The notes: a model not told the origin generated them from the sequence alone. A stretch of DNA of 64,000 nt from CATOSP01 sp034422355 (GCA_034422355.1 DAOUJS010000091.1:1-64000), one strand, 5' to 3'. Shown: positions 47,236-56,101, numbered from the stretch's first letter. Numbers and translations: made by a program.

Positions 47236-49659
47236 ATGGTTGAATTGCGTCCCTATCAACAGGACCTGTTGAACCGAGCAGAAATTGGTCTTGCCCAGGA
47301 GTCGCGGGTGATGGTGCAGTTGCCTACCGGCGGCGGCAAGACCCGTATCGCTGCGGCGTTGCTGACCAGATGGCTTAGGAGCGGTAAGGCTGCGTGGTTG
47401 ACCCATCGGCGTGAGCTAGCGACCCAGACCTGCCTTGTGCTTAACGAATCTGGAGTTACTGCTCACAATCCACCATCATGGAGTAGCGACGCCCCTGCCC
47501 CCTCGAGGAAGGGAGAGATCTTCATATTAAAGGTCCAGACCGTTTCTCGCCGAAACCACGAAGATGTTGAAGACCTCGACCTTATCCCTGGCGTTTGGGA
47601 TGGGTACGGTCGGAATGACTTGTTGGTGATAGACGAGGCCCATCATGCAACTGCCCCTGGTTGGGAGCGCGCGATCAAGCAGTGGCTGGGTCCGGTCGTC
47701 GGTTTGACGGCTACACCTTGGCGGCTGTCAAAGACCGAAGGGTTCGACCACCTGTTCAGGAAATTGGAATGCGGGCCGCAGGTCAGTCAACTTCAAGCAG
47801 AGGGTTACCTATGCGAGGCCCAAGTGTTGACGCCACAGCCGGAGGACATCATACAGGGCGGCGTCATTGCCTCCACTGGTGATTACAACGAATCGGGGAT
47901 CAAGCGGGCTAACAGCGACCGCCCCGATGTCATGACCGCTGGCGCGTTCCACTTCTGGAAAAAATACGCTGCCGGGCGCCAGACCATCATCTATGCCATA
48001 TCCAAAAACCATGCCTACAACTTGGCAGCGGTGTTCAAAGATGCCAAAGTCAAAGCCGCGGTCATGTTGGATGATACGCCGTCGGAAGAACGGGCCGAGG
48101 TCATGGAGTCTTTCAGAAACAGGTGCCTTAAAGTGCTGGTCAATGTGGCCGTCGCTACCGAGGGGTTTGACGTTCCCGACGCCTCTTGCGTGGTCCTCAC
48201 TCGTCCAACCATGAGCCTGGCCCTATACTTGCAGATGGTGGGCCGCGGCCTGCGCCGCAAAGACGACGGCGGGGACTGTCTGATTCTCGACCTGGCGGGC
48301 AATGCAGAAAGGCATGGATTGCCGGAGGACGAGAGGCAGTGGTTTCTGGAACCCCGTGGCAGACAGGGAGAAAGTGTACAGGCTCCAGTGGTGAGATGTC
48401 CCAAATGCGAAGTGGTGTCCCCTGCGGCCAGCCATACCTGCCAAAATCAGAAATGCAAGTCTCCATTTGGCAAGAACTGCAACAGGTGCGGGGTGTGGCG
48501 GGCGTGGCAAAGATGGACCACGGAAACACTCTGCGGCGACGATCACGACTTGGTCTGTAACTTGTGCCACTACGATGCTCACAAGTTGGCCGCCTTGCCG
48601 GTGGGAGTACAGTTGAAGGACGAATTGCTGAGGGAGTCTGAGAACGACAACGAAATGCAACTGGATGGTCTAAAGTACGATTGGGCCAGATTCCTTCTTA
48701 ATCGTTACCGCAACCCACAACTTCGTGACTTGCTTGAGGAGCAGAGAGCATTTGTTCGCGGCATGGATCAAGGCACTGTGGAAGAACTTCGCCGTTCTAT
48801 TCAGGAGCAGGAAGCGGTGCTATCCGATGATGAGGAGAGGGACAAGCTGTTCGAAGACTTCTTGAAGTCGCTGCCACCAGGAGAAGTCCCGCGAAGTTAC
48901 CGCGAAACCGCCCGTCAATATCAGGAATGGGAAACCGGGCAGCAGGCTGAACTCGCGCGTTGGAAACGACAACTCACAGCGTGGGAGAATGATCCGATTG
49001 ACAAACACTTTGTTCTTTTCTGTGCCAGAGGCGAGGTGACGACACGCTTTCGGGATATAGATGTAAATGTGACGTTCTCTTCAGACCCATTCAAAACGTG
49101 GTTGATTCCAGGGCGAGATTCGGGTGCAATAGGATCAAGAGGCTCGTTGAATATATCGGCCGCATTCGACTCAGACTCGTGGTGGGACGGACATCCTGAC
49201 TTCCGAGACAATCTTCTGATGGAGACTTTGCTATTGGAGTCACATTCGTCTGGACTATGGCCGGATGACGGATGGGTCGCATTGGACTGGTTGCACGCAT
49301 GGAAGGAAATATGCGACAAGAAGTCGCTCCGATTAACTCCCAGAGCTTTCCGCGATGATACCGGCAAGGTGTCGCACACTGCGAATTGGAGAAGTCTCAT
49401 TACCGAAGTTGCCGAATGGATTAAAGGGGACCTGACACAGAATGACGGCAAGTTCGAAAGTTTCAACGGAAGAACATTGGTTAATGTGAGTCCTGCGCAG
49501 ACCAATGGCTCGCAATTTCGTGAACCGAGAAAGCTGTCGAACGGTCTGTATTTGGAGACAGGTTTTGGGGCGGCAGATTTGGCCCGTTACTGCTTTGAGA
49601 TGATCAACTATTTCGGCCATATTCCAACGGACCTGCACGTAAAAGTACAGTATTCGTAA
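47236..49659 (+). CDS. SF2 DEAH-box helicase with zinc-finger insert and novel C-terminus
   Basis: An 807-residue superfamily 2 helicase. Walker A is LPTGGGKTRIA with Lys35, the DEAH box near residue 133 is VIDEAHHA, and motif VI is QMVGRGLRRK. A Cys-rich region at about 387-470 (CPKC, then CQNQKC, CNRCG, CNLC) looks like two or more zinc ribbons. From about 480 to the end there is an unrecognised region with a coiled-coil stretch (LEEQRAFVRGMDQGTVEELR) and a beta-rich C-terminus. It stands beside a HEPN-like gene in an insertion-like segment, so a role in defence or in a mobile element is plausible but unproven. Confidence 0.8.
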   Translation: MVELRPYQQDLLNRAEIGLAQESRVMVQLPTGGGKTRIAAALLTRWLRSGKAAWLTHRRELATQTCLVLNESGVTAHNPPSWSSDAPAPSRKGEIFILKVQTVSRRNHEDVEDLDLIPGVWDGYGRNDLLVIDEAHHATAPGWERAIKQWLGPVVGLTATPWRLSKTEGFDHLFRKLECGPQVSQLQAEGYLCEAQVLTPQPEDIIQGGVIASTGDYNESGIKRANSDRPDVMTAGAFHFWKKYAAGRQTIIYAISKNHAYNLAAVFKDAKVKAAVMLDDTPSEERAEVMESFRNRCLKVLVNVAVATEGFDVPDASCVVLTRPTMSLALYLQMVGRGLRRKDDGGDCLILDLAGNAERHGLPEDERQWFLEPRGRQGESVQAPVVRCPKCEVVSPAASHTCQNQKCKSPFGKNCNRCGVWRAWQRWTTETLCGDDHDLVCNLCHYDAHKLAALPVGVQLKDELLRESENDNEMQLDGLKYDWARFLLNRYRNPQLRDLLEEQRAFVRGMDQGTVEELRRSIQEQEAVLSDDEERDKLFEDFLKSLPPGEVPRSYRETARQYQEWETGQQAELARWKRQLTAWENDPIDKHFVLFCARGEVTTRFRDIDVNVTFSSDPFKTWLIPGRDSGAIGSRGSLNISAAFDSDSWWDGHPDFRDNLLMETLLLESHSSGLWPDDGWVALDWLHAWKEICDKKSLRLTPRAFRDDTGKVSHTANWRSLITEVAEWIKGDLTQNDGKFESFNGRTLVNVSPAQTNGSQFREPRKLSNGLYLETGFGAADLARYCFEMINYFGHIPTDLHVKVQYS

Positions 49660-49670
49660 TAGCATCCTCG

Positions 49671-49729
49671 CCAACACCAACGCTACCACAATAATGATCG
49701 CGGAGCCGGTGGCGGACTGGATAAAGTGA
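49671..49729 (+). pseudogene. Remnant of a GMC oxidoreductase 3' end
   Basis: The bases after the helicase stop read in frame as ANTNATTIMIAEPVADWIK followed by a stop, matching the last 19 codons of the GMC gene at 46733 with a few substitutions (Pro for Arg, Ile for Met). No rest of the gene precedes it. It is a leftover of a second, related GMC gene. Confidence 0.8.
49700..49729. repeat. GMC 3'-end repeat, copy 3
   Basis: The 30 bases match copy 1 except for two positions (49706 and the ATA for ATG codon). The three copies flank and divide the 3-kb segment that contains the HEPN-like and helicase genes. Confidence 0.75.
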
Positions 49730-49766
49730 GGTATCTGGTCAAATTGAGCATGTTCCGGGGGTAAAG

Positions 49767-50801
49767 GTGCGATTCGGTTCTTTTGTGTTCAGTATCAGCG
49801 GCGACCCTGACGGTGACCACGTGGCCATCGACAACACTTTGCGGGAGGTGGAGCTGGCCGAGGAGGTGGGGATGGACGCCGTGTGGCTGACGGAGCACCA
49901 CTTCGACGGGGCGGTGGCCTACGCCGACCCGGTGGTGTTCGGCGCGGCGGTGGCCATGCGAACCAAGCGGGTGAAGATCGGGTTCGCGGTGGTGGAGATG
50001 GCCCTGCACCATCCTGTCCGGCTGGCGGCGCAAACGGCGCTGCTGGACAACCTGAGCCACGGGCGGCTGATCATGGGCACCGGCCGGGGTTCGGCCTATA
50101 ACGAGTACGAGTATTTCGGGTTCGGCCTGACCCTGGAACAGGGCCGGGAGATGCTGCCCGAAGCCGAGGAACTGCTGGTCAAGGCGTGGACCGGCGAGGA
50201 TGTGGACCACCAGGGGCAATTCTGGAACAGCAGGTTTCCCATCCTGCGGCCAAGACCCTACCAGCAGCCGCACCCGCCCATTGTCCGGGCCTGCATCTCG
50301 GAAGAATCGACGGTGGAGATGGCCCGCATTGGCCGTCCGGTGCTGATGGGCATCCACCCGGTGGACACGCTGCGCCACAGGCTGGAGGTCTACCGGGAAA
50401 CGATGCTGGATGCAGGGTTTTCCCCGGAGGCGGTGGAAGCCGCTGTTGACCAGACCTGGGGGCAGCGGGGGCTTTACGTGGCTGAGTCGGATGAGGAGGC
50501 TCGGGAGGTGGCCGAGGGCGCGCTGCGGCGTTTCCGCGCCCACCTTCTGGACGCACGTATCAAGTACAACCCCGGAGGCGTTCCGCAGCGTGACCCAAAC
50601 CAGCCTCCGGCTCCCGCCGAGATGGTGGAGCACGCCTTCCTAGCGGGCACTCCGGAGACGGTGGCGGCGGGAATCAAAGAACTGGAGGGCATCGGGTTGC
50701 GGAACCTGTTGCTGAACCCCAACGTGGGCCAGATCCCGCTGGAGCAGGTGGAGAAGTCGATGCGGCTCTTCGGGGACAAGGTGCTGCCGCTGGTCAGGTA
50801 G
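49767..50801 (+). CDS. LLM-class flavin-dependent oxidoreductase (luciferase-like)
   Basis: A 344-residue luciferase-like barrel enzyme starting at GTG 49767 after GGGGGTAAAG. Motifs: VGMDAVWLTEHHFDG, KIGFAVVEMALHHPVRLAAQ, LDNLSHGRLIMGTGRGSAYNEYEYFG. The HHPVR and GxGxGxxxxExxxFG patterns are typical of FMN-dependent alkanal or alkane monooxygenase relatives, distinct from the F420-type copy at 15151-16068. It starts a run with an SDR and a P450, consistent with oxidation of an organic substrate. Confidence 0.9.
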   Translation: MRFGSFVFSISGDPDGDHVAIDNTLREVELAEEVGMDAVWLTEHHFDGAVAYADPVVFGAAVAMRTKRVKIGFAVVEMALHHPVRLAAQTALLDNLSHGRLIMGTGRGSAYNEYEYFGFGLTLEQGREMLPEAEELLVKAWTGEDVDHQGQFWNSRFPILRPRPYQQPHPPIVRACISEESTVEMARIGRPVLMGIHPVDTLRHRLEVYRETMLDAGFSPEAVEAAVDQTWGQRGLYVAESDEEAREVAEGALRRFRAHLLDARIKYNPGGVPQRDPNQPPAPAEMVEHAFLAGTPETVAAGIKELEGIGLRNLLLNPNVGQIPLEQVEKSMRLFGDKVLPLVR

Positions 50802-50831
50802 CGTCAGAGTATCCCAAGGCAGGGGGATTGA

Positions 50832-51605
50832 ATGAGTATCGGGGAACTGTTCGGTCTGGATGGCAGGGTGGCCATCGTTACCGGGGGCAATGGCGGCCTC
50901 GGATTGGGCATGGCGTTGGGGCTGGCGGGCGCGGGGGCGAGCATTGTCGTCGCTGCGCGCAACATGGAGAAGACGGCGCAGGCCCAAGCCGAGATTGAAG
51001 CGTTGGGGGTCAAGTCCCTGGGGCTGGCGGTGGACGTGAACCGGGAGCCGGACATTGCCGGGATGGTGGAGAAGACCGTGGCGGAGTTCGGGCGGGTGGA
51101 CATCCTGGTAAACAATGCGGGGATGACGGTGCGGAAGGAACCCCAGGACCTGGAGGTTGAGGAGTGGGACAACGTGCTGGACGTGAACCTGCGGGCCGCG
51201 TTCCTGGCATCCAGGACGGTCTATCCCCACATGAAGGCGCAGGGCGGGGGCAAGATCATCAGCGTGGGTTCAATGTTCTCCCTGTTCGGCGGCGGGGGAA
51301 GCGGCGCGCCATACTCGGCCAGCAAGGGCGGCATCGTCCAGTTGTCCAAGAGCCTGGCGGTGGCCTGGGCCAAGGACAACATCCAATCCAACGCGATCCT
51401 GCCGGGCTGGTTTATGACGGAACTGACGGCGGCGGTGCCCGCGAACCAGCCGGAGCGGTTCGACCTGATCAACCGGCGCATACCCACGGGGCGGTGGGGC
51501 GAGGCCGGGGAGTTGCAGGGCGCGGTGGTGTTCCTGGCCGGGAAGGGATCGGACTACGTAACCGGGGCGGTGCTGACGGTGGACGGAGGCTACTCGGTGA
51601 TGTAG
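50832..51605 (+). CDS. Short-chain dehydrogenase/reductase (SDR)
   Basis: A 257-residue classical SDR. It has the cofactor motif TGGNGGLGLGM near residue 17, the NNAG motif, the catalytic Ser in SVGSMFSLF, and the YSASK catalytic pair (Tyr and Lys). The C-terminus GAVLTVDGGYSVM is typical of the FabG/3-oxoacyl-reductase-like group. Substrate unknown. It follows the LLM gene by 30 bp, and a P450 follows 90 bp later, so all three may act on one compound. Confidence 0.92.
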   Translation: MSIGELFGLDGRVAIVTGGNGGLGLGMALGLAGAGASIVVAARNMEKTAQAQAEIEALGVKSLGLAVDVNREPDIAGMVEKTVAEFGRVDILVNNAGMTVRKEPQDLEVEEWDNVLDVNLRAAFLASRTVYPHMKAQGGGKIISVGSMFSLFGGGGSGAPYSASKGGIVQLSKSLAVAWAKDNIQSNAILPGWFMTELTAAVPANQPERFDLINRRIPTGRWGEAGELQGAVVFLAGKGSDYVTGAVLTVDGGYSVM

Positions 51606-51694
51606 GTTGTCCCGCCGGAAAGCCTCTCCACTCCTGGTCTGAGAATGACTGGCTGTCCACTCCAGCTTGACAGCCGGAATAAGGGAGTCTTGTT

Positions 51695-53119
51695 ATGACT
51701 ACTACAACTTCCGCAGCGGCAAAGGAACTCGCGCCGGGACCACGCGGGTTGCCCGTATTCGGGTCGCTGCTCAGCGTTGCCAAGGACCCGCACATGGCCA
51801 TCCATCGCATAGTCCAAAGGTATGGAGACGTCTGCCTTCTGAGGTTCGGCAGTGTTCCCACGGTGGTGATAAGCCATCCGGACCTGCTTAAGGAAGCCTT
51901 CGACAAGACTGAACTGGCGGACCGGTGGGTCAGCGAAATCATGGACATCCTGAGCGACCAGAAAGACCTGGTCATGGCCCCCTACGGCGAGCACTGGCGG
52001 CAATTGCAACGTTTCGCCAACCGGGAGCTGCTCAGCCCCAGGAACCTTCACCAAATCCGCGAGCAGCACATAGAGGAGGTGGTGGGCAACCTGGTAGAGG
52101 AGGTGGGCCAGCGGAGCGAGTCCGGTCAACTGGTGGAGCCGGTGGAGATGCTGTCCCGCAGCAACTCTACGATCATGTTCCGCGCTATCTTCGGCCGCAG
52201 CGAAGGAGACACGACAGAATTCGAGGGCCACCGGCAGGGATTACTCGATCTTGTAACCTGGATTTTCAAGAACGCCACGGCCACAAACCTGGCGGACTAC
52301 ATCCCGTGGCTGAAGATACTGACCAACGGCGCCCTGAAAGAAGCGCAGCGGCAGTCGGAAATCAGCACGGCCATTATCACGTCGCTGCTGGACCATGCCC
52401 GCGCCCGGCCCGGCCTGGACCTGGAGAACCCTTCGTGCCTGGCCGAAGTGATGCTGGCCGCGGAAGCCCGGGAGGAAATCACCGAGGAGACCATCAGGCA
52501 TCTGTGCATGGACCTGATGTTGGCCGGAATCGACACGACGGCCCAGACGGTCAGTTGGCTGCTGCTCTCCCTGGCCAACCGCCCGGAAATTCAGGAGAAG
52601 GTCCACGAGGAACTGGACCGGGTCATAGGCCGGGGCAATTCGCCGGGAGCGGAAGACCAGGGCAGGCTGCCCTATCTATTCGCCGTCATCCTGGAAAATA
52701 TGCGTCATCACACAGTCGGCCCCTTTGGGGTGCCCCACAAGGCATCGCGGGACTGCGAAATCGGCGGCTACCTGATTCCCGAGGGCACCCAGGTGCTGGG
52801 AAACATCTACTCGATACACCATGACCCGCGTTTCTGGGATTCGCCCGGTGAATTCAGACCAGAGCGGTTCCTGCCAGGGGAGGACGGCTCGCACCCGCCC
52901 GCCCTGACCAATGGGACGTTCATTCCATTCGGGACCGGCCACCGGCGATGTCCGGGACGCCGCTTCGGGGAGACCGTGGTGTGGCTCCACGCGACCCGCC
53001 TGTTGAGCCAGTTCCGGTTTGAAGTACCGGGGCCCGGCGGCGCCGCGCTGCCGGAGACCGAGGTATTCGGGCTGGCGGTAGGGCCGAAGCCCTTTTCCCT
53101 GCGGGCCGTCAGCCGATAG
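51695..53119 (+). CDS. Cytochrome P450, eukaryote-like type
   Basis: A 474-residue P450. It has the proline-rich start PGPRGLPVFGSLL, I-helix AGIDTTAQTVSW, the ExxR motif as ENMR, RPERFLPG, and the haem loop FIPFGTGHRRCPGRRFGE with the Cys ligand. The start PGPRGLPVFG and the PERF and haem-loop patterns look like the CYP2/CYP17/CYP71 group found in eukaryotes, rather than the typical short bacterial classes. It lacks an N-terminal membrane anchor, so it should be soluble. No ferredoxin or reductase is adjacent. Confidence 0.92.
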   Translation: MTTTTSAAAKELAPGPRGLPVFGSLLSVAKDPHMAIHRIVQRYGDVCLLRFGSVPTVVISHPDLLKEAFDKTELADRWVSEIMDILSDQKDLVMAPYGEHWRQLQRFANRELLSPRNLHQIREQHIEEVVGNLVEEVGQRSESGQLVEPVEMLSRSNSTIMFRAIFGRSEGDTTEFEGHRQGLLDLVTWIFKNATATNLADYIPWLKILTNGALKEAQRQSEISTAIITSLLDHARARPGLDLENPSCLAEVMLAAEAREEITEETIRHLCMDLMLAGIDTTAQTVSWLLLSLANRPEIQEKVHEELDRVIGRGNSPGAEDQGRLPYLFAVILENMRHHTVGPFGVPHKASRDCEIGGYLIPEGTQVLGNIYSIHHDPRFWDSPGEFRPERFLPGEDGSHPPALTNGTFIPFGTGHRRCPGRRFGETVVWLHATRLLSQFRFEVPGPGGAALPETEVFGLAVGPKPFSLRAVSR

Positions 53120-53171
53120 TCTTAGCGGACCGGAGCTTTTTCACTTCCGAAATACTCCTTGCCTACCACCA

Positions 53172-53402
53172 TCATGCGGCGCGCCGGTACGGGTATCTGT
53201 CGTGGGCAGGGTACAAGTCTATGATGACGTCGCGCATGTATTGGCCCTTGGAGCCGGCAGACATCAAACCTTGATGGACTTCCGGCGGCACACCTTCATA
53301 CCAGTAGGCCCGCCCGCTGTTGAACACGACCGCAAGCTCCTGCGTCTCAGGGTCGTATCCGACGGCGTATATCATGCTTGACTCTACAGTCTCCAGGTAC
53401 AT
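53172..53402 (-). CDS. KTSC domain protein
   Basis: A 76-residue protein. The pattern VESSMIYAVGYDPETQELAV, then FNSGRAYWYEGVPPEVHQGL, matches the KTSC domain, named for its Lys-Thr-Ser-Cys tetrad, though the tetrad is only partly kept here. Function unknown; such domains are often next to nucleic-acid or toxin genes. It lies 36 bp after the HEPN-like gene on the same strand. Confidence 0.85.
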   Translation of the reverse strand: MYLETVESSMIYAVGYDPETQELAVVFNSGRAYWYEGVPPEVHQGLMSAGSKGQYMRDVIIDLYPAHDRYPYRRAA

Positions 53403-53438
53403 TCAGTGCGCCTTCCGGCGGAGCATTGGATGTGCGGG

Positions 53439-53840
53439 TTATCTCTGAGCATCCCGCGCTTTGTTAACCGCCCACTGCACGAAGGACTTGACTATGGGAC
53501 GCCCGTTCTCGATTTCGTAGTCCGTCAAATGTCCGTTGTAAAAGTTATCGTGGAAGTGCCTGGCTTCGGGGATGGCTTTTCCTAAATCGACGGGGTTGTG
53601 GTACGACGCTCCATCATCCACGGTTAAGCGATTGGCCGACTCAAGGAGTTCCCGATGCGTCCCATGCTTCCACTTCCTCTGCATAGCTATCGCGGCGACA
53701 GCATGGGAAAAGGCACCCCAGAGCTTCTCAGAGGCTTGCATGGTATCTCCAGCTTCAAACTCCCTATCGGACTCGCTCAGAAAATCAAGCGCAGTCTCTA
53801 TACGCTCTTGTACTGTCATCACCCGAGGCTCTGTTGCCAT
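53439..53840 (-). CDS. HEPN/PaREP1-like protein (copy 4)
   Basis: A 133-residue helical protein. The GDTMQASEKLWGAFSHAVAA core and the WKHGTHRELLE segment match the gene at 13453. The ATG at 53840 has a GAGGAGCGGGAG site upstream. It probably forms a two-gene operon with the KTSC protein; no nucleotidyltransferase gene (the usual HEPN partner) is present. Confidence 0.75.
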   Translation of the reverse strand: MATEPRVMTVQERIETALDFLSESDREFEAGDTMQASEKLWGAFSHAVAAIAMQRKWKHGTHRELLESANRLTVDDGASYHNPVDLGKAIPEARHFHDNFYNGHLTDYEIENGRPIVKSFVQWAVNKARDAQR

Positions 53841-53991
53841 CTCCCGCTCCTCAAGTATGGTCCGGGCAGCAGGTCCTGGTCGCCATCCAGACCGTCAACC
53901 ACACGCCGACGCACCGTGGATGTGGGCGCCTGCTTGTCCATGACAAGCTGACTCCAGCCGTGCCCGGTGTTAAATCTATATCTTGATGGCG

Positions 53992-54018
53992 AGTATACCC
54001 TTTCTTTTTCTTTTGCAA
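53992..54018 (-). promoter_or_regulatory. Possible promoter of the HEPN-KTSC pair
   Basis: On the minus strand TTGCAA (54018-54013) and TATACT (53997-53992) are 15 bp apart, one or two shorter than ideal. A start near 53985 gives a leader of about 145 nt. Confidence 0.35.
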
Positions 54019-54029
54019 CAGGTCCGTTG

Positions 54030-54905
54030 TTAACCCAACTGCTCCAGCAGGTGGCGGGAGAGCATCATCTTTACGGGGCTTATGGGTCGGAAGGTGCGGG
54101 AGACGCGGACATCCCCGGCCAGGCTGAGAATGGTGTAGGCGTCGTAGGGTTCCATCCCCTTTTCCGTGACGAGGAAGTCCACCATGTCGCGGACAGACTG
54201 CTTCATCGCCGGGCCGAGGTCTTCGCCGTGGGACAGGATTACGAAGTAGTCCGGGGTCATGGCGCGCGGCCCCGATATGTTCATTCCCTTCTCCACCGTG
54301 ACCCGCAGGTGGGTGTCCGCGGAGCACTCCGCACCGGTGCCGGCGACCGCGCCGTCGCCCACCACGGCGTGGCAGTCGCCCAGGGCCAGCATACCGCCGG
54401 GGACGAAGACGGGGAGGTAGAGGGTGCTGCCCTCCACCAGTTCCTTGAGGTCGATGTCGCCGCCGTAGGGGCCGCTGTCGCTGGCGGTTAGCTGTTGATA
54501 GGTTGGAGTGGTGGCCACCAGGCCCATCGAGGGCATGAGGGGGACGCGGAGTCCGTTGGGCAGGCAGGCGTGACCGTCCTCAAGGCTGATGATGGTCGGG
54601 TAGGCCTCGGTGAATTCCTGCTCCAGGAACCCCCTGCCGGGCATGACCATGTGGGCTGCGGCCTCCTTGGGGGTGATGCTCAGGAACTCCACGCGCAGGG
54701 CGTCTCCCGGCTCTGCGCCGTTGACGTATATGGGGCCGCTGGCGGGACCCTTCAGGTGCTTGGCGTCCAGGACCTCCGGGTCGCGCTCGCCCTCGAAGGC
54801 GTCCCAGGTCTCGACGATCAGCTCCTCGCCGGAGTCGATGGTTATGGCGGGTTCCGCCTCGGGGTCCAGGACGTAGATGTGGTGTTCCCTACCCAGTCGC
54901 TTCAT
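54030..54905 (-). CDS. Acetamidase/formamidase family protein
   Basis: A 291-residue FmdA/AmdA-family amide hydrolase. Recognisable segments are GPIYVNGAEPGDALRVEF, a glycine-rich GGMLALGDCHAVVGDGAVAGTG, and SADTHLRVTVEKGM. Family members release formate or acetate and ammonia from small amides. Its ATG overlaps the end of the flavin split-barrel gene by 17 bp. It is the last gene of a four-gene minus-strand operon that begins with a CaiB/BaiF transferase. Confidence 0.92.
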   Translation of the reverse strand: MKRLGREHHIYVLDPEAEPAITIDSGEELIVETWDAFEGERDPEVLDAKHLKGPASGPIYVNGAEPGDALRVEFLSITPKEAAAHMVMPGRGFLEQEFTEAYPTIISLEDGHACLPNGLRVPLMPSMGLVATTPTYQQLTASDSGPYGGDIDLKELVEGSTLYLPVFVPGGMLALGDCHAVVGDGAVAGTGAECSADTHLRVTVEKGMNISGPRAMTPDYFVILSHGEDLGPAMKQSVRDMVDFLVTEKGMEPYDAYTILSLAGDVRVSRTFRPISPVKMMLSRHLLEQLG

Positions 54906-55359
54906 CTTGAATCCTCCAAATCTCGCGGCGCCACTGGCCGTTTTCGATGGCGGCGAAGGACGCGCTTTCTATGTCTATCGAGAAGAGATGGTAATCGGGT
55001 TCTTCGGGCATGAATCCAATCTTAGCGTAGAGGGCTTCAGAGTAACGGAGGCGCTCTGCCAGGTCTGAGATCTCAACGGCGTGCCCGTAGAGCTTGAACT
55101 CGCCCTCGGCGCCGTTGCGGTCGGATACGGTGCTATGAAGGCTGCACCGGGGGTCGCGCAGCAGATCCAGGGCTTTGCGGGACTGCCACATCATGCCGAG
55201 GTACAGGTTTCCGCCGGTTATCACGAACTCCACCGGGCTGATACGGGGCCAGCCGTTCTTCCGCAAGGTGGCCAAGAGGACCAGGCCGGTACGCTCGAAA
55301 CGCTCTTGGCCAAGGGACGCCAGGTGCGGGGCGTTTGCCTGGAACTCCTGCCAATTCAC
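54889..55359 (-). CDS. Pyridoxamine-5'-phosphate-oxidase-like (FMN split-barrel) protein
   Basis: A 156-residue split-barrel flavin-binding protein. It has the strand LVLLATLRKNGWPRISPVEF, then GGNLYLGMMWQSRKALDLLRDPRCSLH, as in the PNPOx-like superfamily. Such proteins are F420- or FMN-dependent reductases or haem-handling proteins; this one cannot be assigned to a substrate. It overlaps the formamidase start, so the two are translationally coupled. Confidence 0.88.
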   Translation of the reverse strand: MNWQEFQANAPHLASLGQERFERTGLVLLATLRKNGWPRISPVEFVITGGNLYLGMMWQSRKALDLLRDPRCSLHSTVSDRNGAEGEFKLYGHAVEISDLAERLRYSEALYAKIGFMPEEPDYHLFSIDIESASFAAIENGQWRREIWRIQDEATG

Positions 55360-55366
55360 GGCCGGG

Positions 55367-56101
55367 CTAGAGGGAAATCTGGCGGTATGAGACGCCGTTT
55401 ACGGGATCAAGGTCGACCACGGTCACCTCTCCAAGGTAGTTGCTGGAAGCAGGGCCCCGGGCCGTGCCGGAATACACCGCCGTAACGCCACCCTGGGAAA
55501 CGTCGTCGTGACGGTCCCAATGGCCCAGGGCAAGGTAGTGGCAGGTAGCGTCGGCGACATCGGCCGCGTAGATGGGAGAGGAGCGCTGATCAACATCGCC
55601 TTCGTGGTGGAAGTGGCCGTGGGCCAGGGCCACCAGCCAGCGGTCATCCCGGCGGGCGGGCATACCCTGGAGGGGCCGGAACTCCGGGGTGTGGGAGAGC
55701 ATGGCCCGCCCCCATACATCGAGGGCCAGGTCGGGATAGCTGATGGTTTGCCCATCCGTTCCTTCGATTACCCGGAGATTGTCCGGCTTGCCGTGGAACA
55801 CGTCGCGCCGGTAGATGGAACCCTCGCCGTAGAGGTCGTGGTTTCCGGGGAGGACCACCGCCGGCATATCCAGCCGGGCAAGCTCGTCGAGGAAGTCCTG
55901 AATCATTTGGTCGGAGACACGGGCATTGTCGAAAATGTCCCCGGCGAGAAGGAGCATGTCGCCGCCGAGACGGGGGGCAGCGTCCACGACGGCCCTGAGC
56001 GCCAGCATAGCATAGGGATGGCCGGAGCCATCCCCAAGGTGGACGTCGGAGGTATGGATTAACCTGATTGCTTTCCTGGGATGCACTTTCCTGGGATGCA
56101 A
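55367..56101 (-). CDS. Metallophosphoesterase (SbcD-like)
   Basis: A calcineurin-fold metallophosphoesterase of about 244 residues from the TTG start at 56101, which follows AGGAG. An in-frame ATG 108 bp upstream would add an Arg-rich stretch with no family match. Motifs are HTSDVHLGD (metal Asp and His), GDIFDNARVSD, PGNHDLYGEG and GHFHHEGD. The SbcD/Mre11-like spacing suggests a nuclease or small-molecule phosphoesterase. It lies between CaiB/BaiF and the flavin split barrel. A tandem 15-bp duplication sits at its start. Confidence 0.82.
   Translation of the reverse strand: MHPRKVHPRKAIRLIHTSDVHLGDGSGHPYAMLALRAVVDAAPRLGGDMLLLAGDIFDNARVSDQMIQDFLDELARLDMPAVVLPGNHDLYGEGSIYRRDVFHGKPDNLRVIEGTDGQTISYPDLALDVWGRAMLSHTPEFRPLQGMPARRDDRWLVALAHGHFHHEGDVDQRSSPIYAADVADATCHYLALGHWDRHDDVSQGGVTAVYSGTARGPASSNYLGEVTVVDLDPVNGVSYRQISL
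56072..56101. repeat. 15-bp tandem duplication at a start site
   Basis: TTTCCTGGGATGCAC and TTTCCTGGGATGCAA (56072-56086 and 56087-56101) repeat back to back over the start of the metallophosphoesterase gene. The two copies encode HPRKV and HPRKA in the coding frame. Confidence 0.85.
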
